Source: Apteryx mantelli (Eukaryota > Chordata > Aves > Apterygiformes > Apterygidae). Taken from it: a DNA stretch of 64,000 nucleotides. The notes beneath the pieces were generated by a model that was not told the origin of the DNA, ran no database searches, and saw nothing but the letters and a program-made list of their open reading frames with translations. The number at the start of each line of letters is the position of its first letter. Position 1 is the stretch's first letter. The stretch covers positions 120,499,415-120,563,414 of the forward strand of contig NC_089979.1 in NCBI RefSeq assembly GCF_036417845.1, read 5' to 3'. Positions 61,101 through 64,000 of this stretch are shown one piece after another. Made by a program: the position numbers and the translations under genes.

Positions 61101-64000
61101 GAGGAGGAAAACAAGAAGTTATGACTTGGCACTGCTCTTAATTCTAAGAACTGTTTTAGCAGCTGTCCTACTCAGAAATTGCAGCTCAGTGTAATGTGCT
61201 CTTGAGCCTTCACTTTCCTTATCCCTTTTTCATTCCTCTGGAGCACTCTGCGAGTCTTCCCACTCCTATCGTCTATTTCCCCAGTTTCAGGAGCCTCTAG
61301 CATCTAATAACTGCAATTACTGTCATTATGATTATTGAGACTTTTTCTGTCCAAGAGTATTTATTTTTTTCCTTTTCCTTTTTTTTTCTGTGATAATTAG
61401 ATCTAGACTAATAATGATTCTTGGATTAGACTGCTAAGATTTCAATTACACTAACAATAAATTCTTGACTTTATGCATAAGGTGTGTTTCCTTTTTGCCT
61501 GTAACAAGATTTTGAGTATAACACTTCCCCCACAGACCAGGCCAACTAGCAGCATCCAGTATCCTGAGAAAGAGGCTGGGTTGTTGCACCACAAATGTGT
61601 GAGATATGGTACCACCTTGGGGATACCCAAGACAGGTATGAGTGACGGTGCCTTACCTTGAAGGCCTGAGATTTGACAGATCTGTACTTGATAATTGGTT
61701 AAAGCCAGGTTCTGTCACATGTTTGGGGTCTGCCACTGAATTTGGTGTGGCAAGATTTGATAGTCATCAAGATTAGTGTATCATTTTTCTGGGATTGCCA
61801 TCAGTGTTAAAAAGATTGAAATTACATCTACGTCCTTTACCTCTTATTAAAGATAAAGATATAAGCAAGAAGAGTTGGACCAGCCAGACCAATGAAATCA
61901 GTCATTTTTGGCTATTCTCTATAACTATTTGAAGCTCTACACTACCATTTTGGCGACAGAAATGCACCTCACCATCCTCTTTCAGATATCTGGTGTGGGT
62001 TTTGCTCATAAATAGAAATGCATTCTAACAAACCCCAAATGCATTAATGAACGATCCCAGAGCTGAGATACAAAACTTCCTGAGGTTTACAATTTTCTGC
62101 TGAAATGACTTCATAATTGCTACTAAATTCTTAAGCTTGCCTGACTTCAACTTTCATTAGGAACTTGAAAATCTCAGAGCTCTGCTGAAATTCTGGTGGC
62201 CCCTAGATGACATCCAAGCCTGCCTTATGTCTCTCTCTATGTCACTGGTTCCTTTCCTTCCTCAGCTGGAGGAGATAACCAGGTGTCCTCTCTAACCCAT
62301 CCCAGTGCACACCCATGACAGCTGACCAGGCTGTCTCCTCTCCTAATGGGTCCTGTTCTTCTGCTCCTTCACTGATTCTCAGGGTAGCTAATAAATTATG
62401 TTTTCACCTATTACAGCTTTCTGATGCATTGCTTTTCCAGGTTGTGGCTGGTGTCCAGAGCTTTTGGCCCTCATTTGTCTAGGCTTTTTTCTAAGACAGA
62501 GAAAATGTTTGGATATATCTCAGGAGAGATGCCCCATTTCAGTGAAAAAACATAGGTTTGTGGGGCTCAGGCCTGCCTCTTGGCCTGTCTCTTGGATGAA
62601 CTGGGTGGAGGGAGGAGGCTGGCTGGCAGTTGGAAGTGTCTGTGATGTAGGTATTCAATGTTTAATGCATTTAACACATGAACAGCTAGGAGATAAGAAA
62701 TGGTCCCTAGTCAGTGTAAAAAAAGACAGTAAACATCTCCATTATCCAAAGACAACTTTATTGCCAATAGTATTGAAAATATACTGTGACCTAAAAAAGA
62801 CCTTGTAAGAAGGATTATCGGTGTAAGTTGCTAATTCCCCAAAGAAACATACCAGAGATAGTTTTGGTTTTGAGATTCAGGTGAATCCAAGCGCACTTCA
62901 GGCAATGCAAAAAAAAACAAAACAAAAAAAAACAAAAAAACCCCTTTTTGCTAAGATTCACTTAAAGCTTTATATAGGACTTAATCCTAGCATATTTTAC
63001 TACAACTTGGGCAGAAATGCCAGTTTTCCTTTGAATCCTCTTGCTCAGATAGCTCTTCAGTTTAAATTATTTTTATAATTTAAACTTGCTTGGCTTGCTT
63101 TCTTCTCAACACTTACACAATCTCTTCCAAGAAGAACTGCAAGCTGGTTTGCATGCTCTAAATATACCTGCATAAAATAATAATTTCAATGTAATCTGAG
63201 AGCTTCACAAGTACATACGGATTTGTCTTCATACCATACTTGCTAACACTGAAAATGTTTTGCACTGTGGCACAAACAGCTTATCCACATCTGTTCAGCT
63301 AACAGAGTTGCTGTAAAATACCTCACTTGTGGACAAAGTTGTAAAGTAGCTCTTCCATTCCTGCTATGAGAAAGCAATTAGTATTGAGTAAAAAAAAAGA
63401 GAGAATGCAGTAAATTTACCACACTGTAGTACAGAAGACACCACAGTGATCCCCAGTTGCTGGGGATGGAGAACAGCATGCATGTGGTATCACAAATTCT
63501 GTGGTGTGGTTAGCTTGCCATAGAGTGTGAGAAAGCAGGCTTTGCTGACCTACCTAAAGCACAGTGTTTTCTTATATTTTCTCTACAGAATCTACTAAGG
63601 AAATGGTGTCTCCACCCTGTAAATAAAACCTGTCAGAAGATGATTAGGATCAGATTCAGTATTTCTATAATTTGGGGTAGCATGGCCACCAGGTTGGCAT
63701 CAGGCTGCTTAGCTCCTCATGCAGGGGTTTCTTAGAGGTAAAGCTGGCTTCACCAGACAAGGGCAGAGGAATGAAACACAGACAAGTCCCTTGACAGATG
63801 GAAGATAGCTGGGGCTGGCTGTGCCTTTAGTATTCAACTTCCTTGAACAGCCCTGCAGATACCCAGGAAGAAAAATCAGGGAAAACTTACATTTCCGAGC
63901 TGCCTAATCCCATGTCACAAATAATTTTGGAATCTGCAAGCCTATCATAGGGCAGGCACAAAATCCACCAAGAGATTTAGGCACATAGGCCTGAATTCAT
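55171..64000. other. 8.8-kb non-coding right flank
   Basis: No further receptor, pseudogene or RNA gene was recognised. The DNA is AT-rich with T12-13 (about 60,531-60,543) and an A-rich run broken by single C at 62,909-62,940. In mammals further CC receptors (CCR2, CCR5) follow on the same strand; in this genome they would lie beyond the right edge. Confidence 0.5.
62909..62940. repeat. A-rich low-complexity run
   Basis: Thirty-two bases of A interrupted by isolated C (AAAACAAAAC-type pattern). It may be a worn poly(A) tail, but no retroposon body is visible to its left. Confidence 0.8.

Noticed and set aside
1-64000. CRISPR arrays, operons, tRNA or rRNA genes
   Set aside because: No regularly spaced repeats, no cloverleaf-like A/B box pairs and no rRNA-like sequence were noticed; the DNA is vertebrate nuclear.

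Overview
The window is eukaryotic, vertebrate and most likely avian nuclear DNA. It holds two intact single-exon chemokine-receptor genes, three decayed CR1-type LINE fragments, a short LTR, a CpG-island promoter and long AT-rich non-coding stretches. Alu- or B1-like SINEs are not apparent. Abundant CR1 with almost no SINE content is typical of birds (reptiles are less likely). The species cannot be read from the sequence.

Layout: (1) 1-3.2 kb is non-coding and probably the first intron of a gene running leftwards. (2) 3.2-4.9 kb is a CpG island. On the minus strand it contains a strong-Kozak ATG, seven codons (MAAAAAQ) and a consensus splice donor, with a ZNF143-type motif just upstream. By comparison with the human order FYCO1-XCR1 (both on one strand) this is probably the 5' end of FYCO1. 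(3) 7.75-8.33 kb (minus) and 9.51-11.12 kb (plus) are CR1 remnants. (4) 13,756-14,769 minus is XCR1, the XCL1 receptor. (5) 15.06-15.63 kb, just behind XCR1 and pointing the other way, is a compact promoter-like block: nested direct repeats, a TATA box, a splice donor and a 35-bp tandem repeat. (6) 15.7-52.5 kb is a 37-kb interval with no recognisable protein-coding gene. It carries an orphan CpG island at 28.2-28.8 kb, a solo LTR with perfect 5-bp target duplications at 33.6-33.9 kb, a GC-rich block with a splice-donor-like site at 36.2-36.6 kb and an old CR1 at 42.5-43.85 kb. (7) 53,225-54,280 plus is a CC-chemokine receptor closest to CCR8 (CCR8-like), with a clear 3' splice site just before its ATG and a poly(A) signal at 55,146. 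(8) 55.2-64 kb shows no gene.

The two receptors are members of the vertebrate chemokine-receptor cluster that in mammals lies at 3p21 (FYCO1-XCR1-CCR1-CCR3-CCR2-CCR5). XCR1 guides cross-presenting dendritic cells, and CCR8/CCR4-type receptors guide T-cell subsets, so the window is an immune-cell trafficking locus. I found no convincing novel system. The best leads are the unexplained promoter block behind XCR1, the orphan CpG island and the solo LTR.
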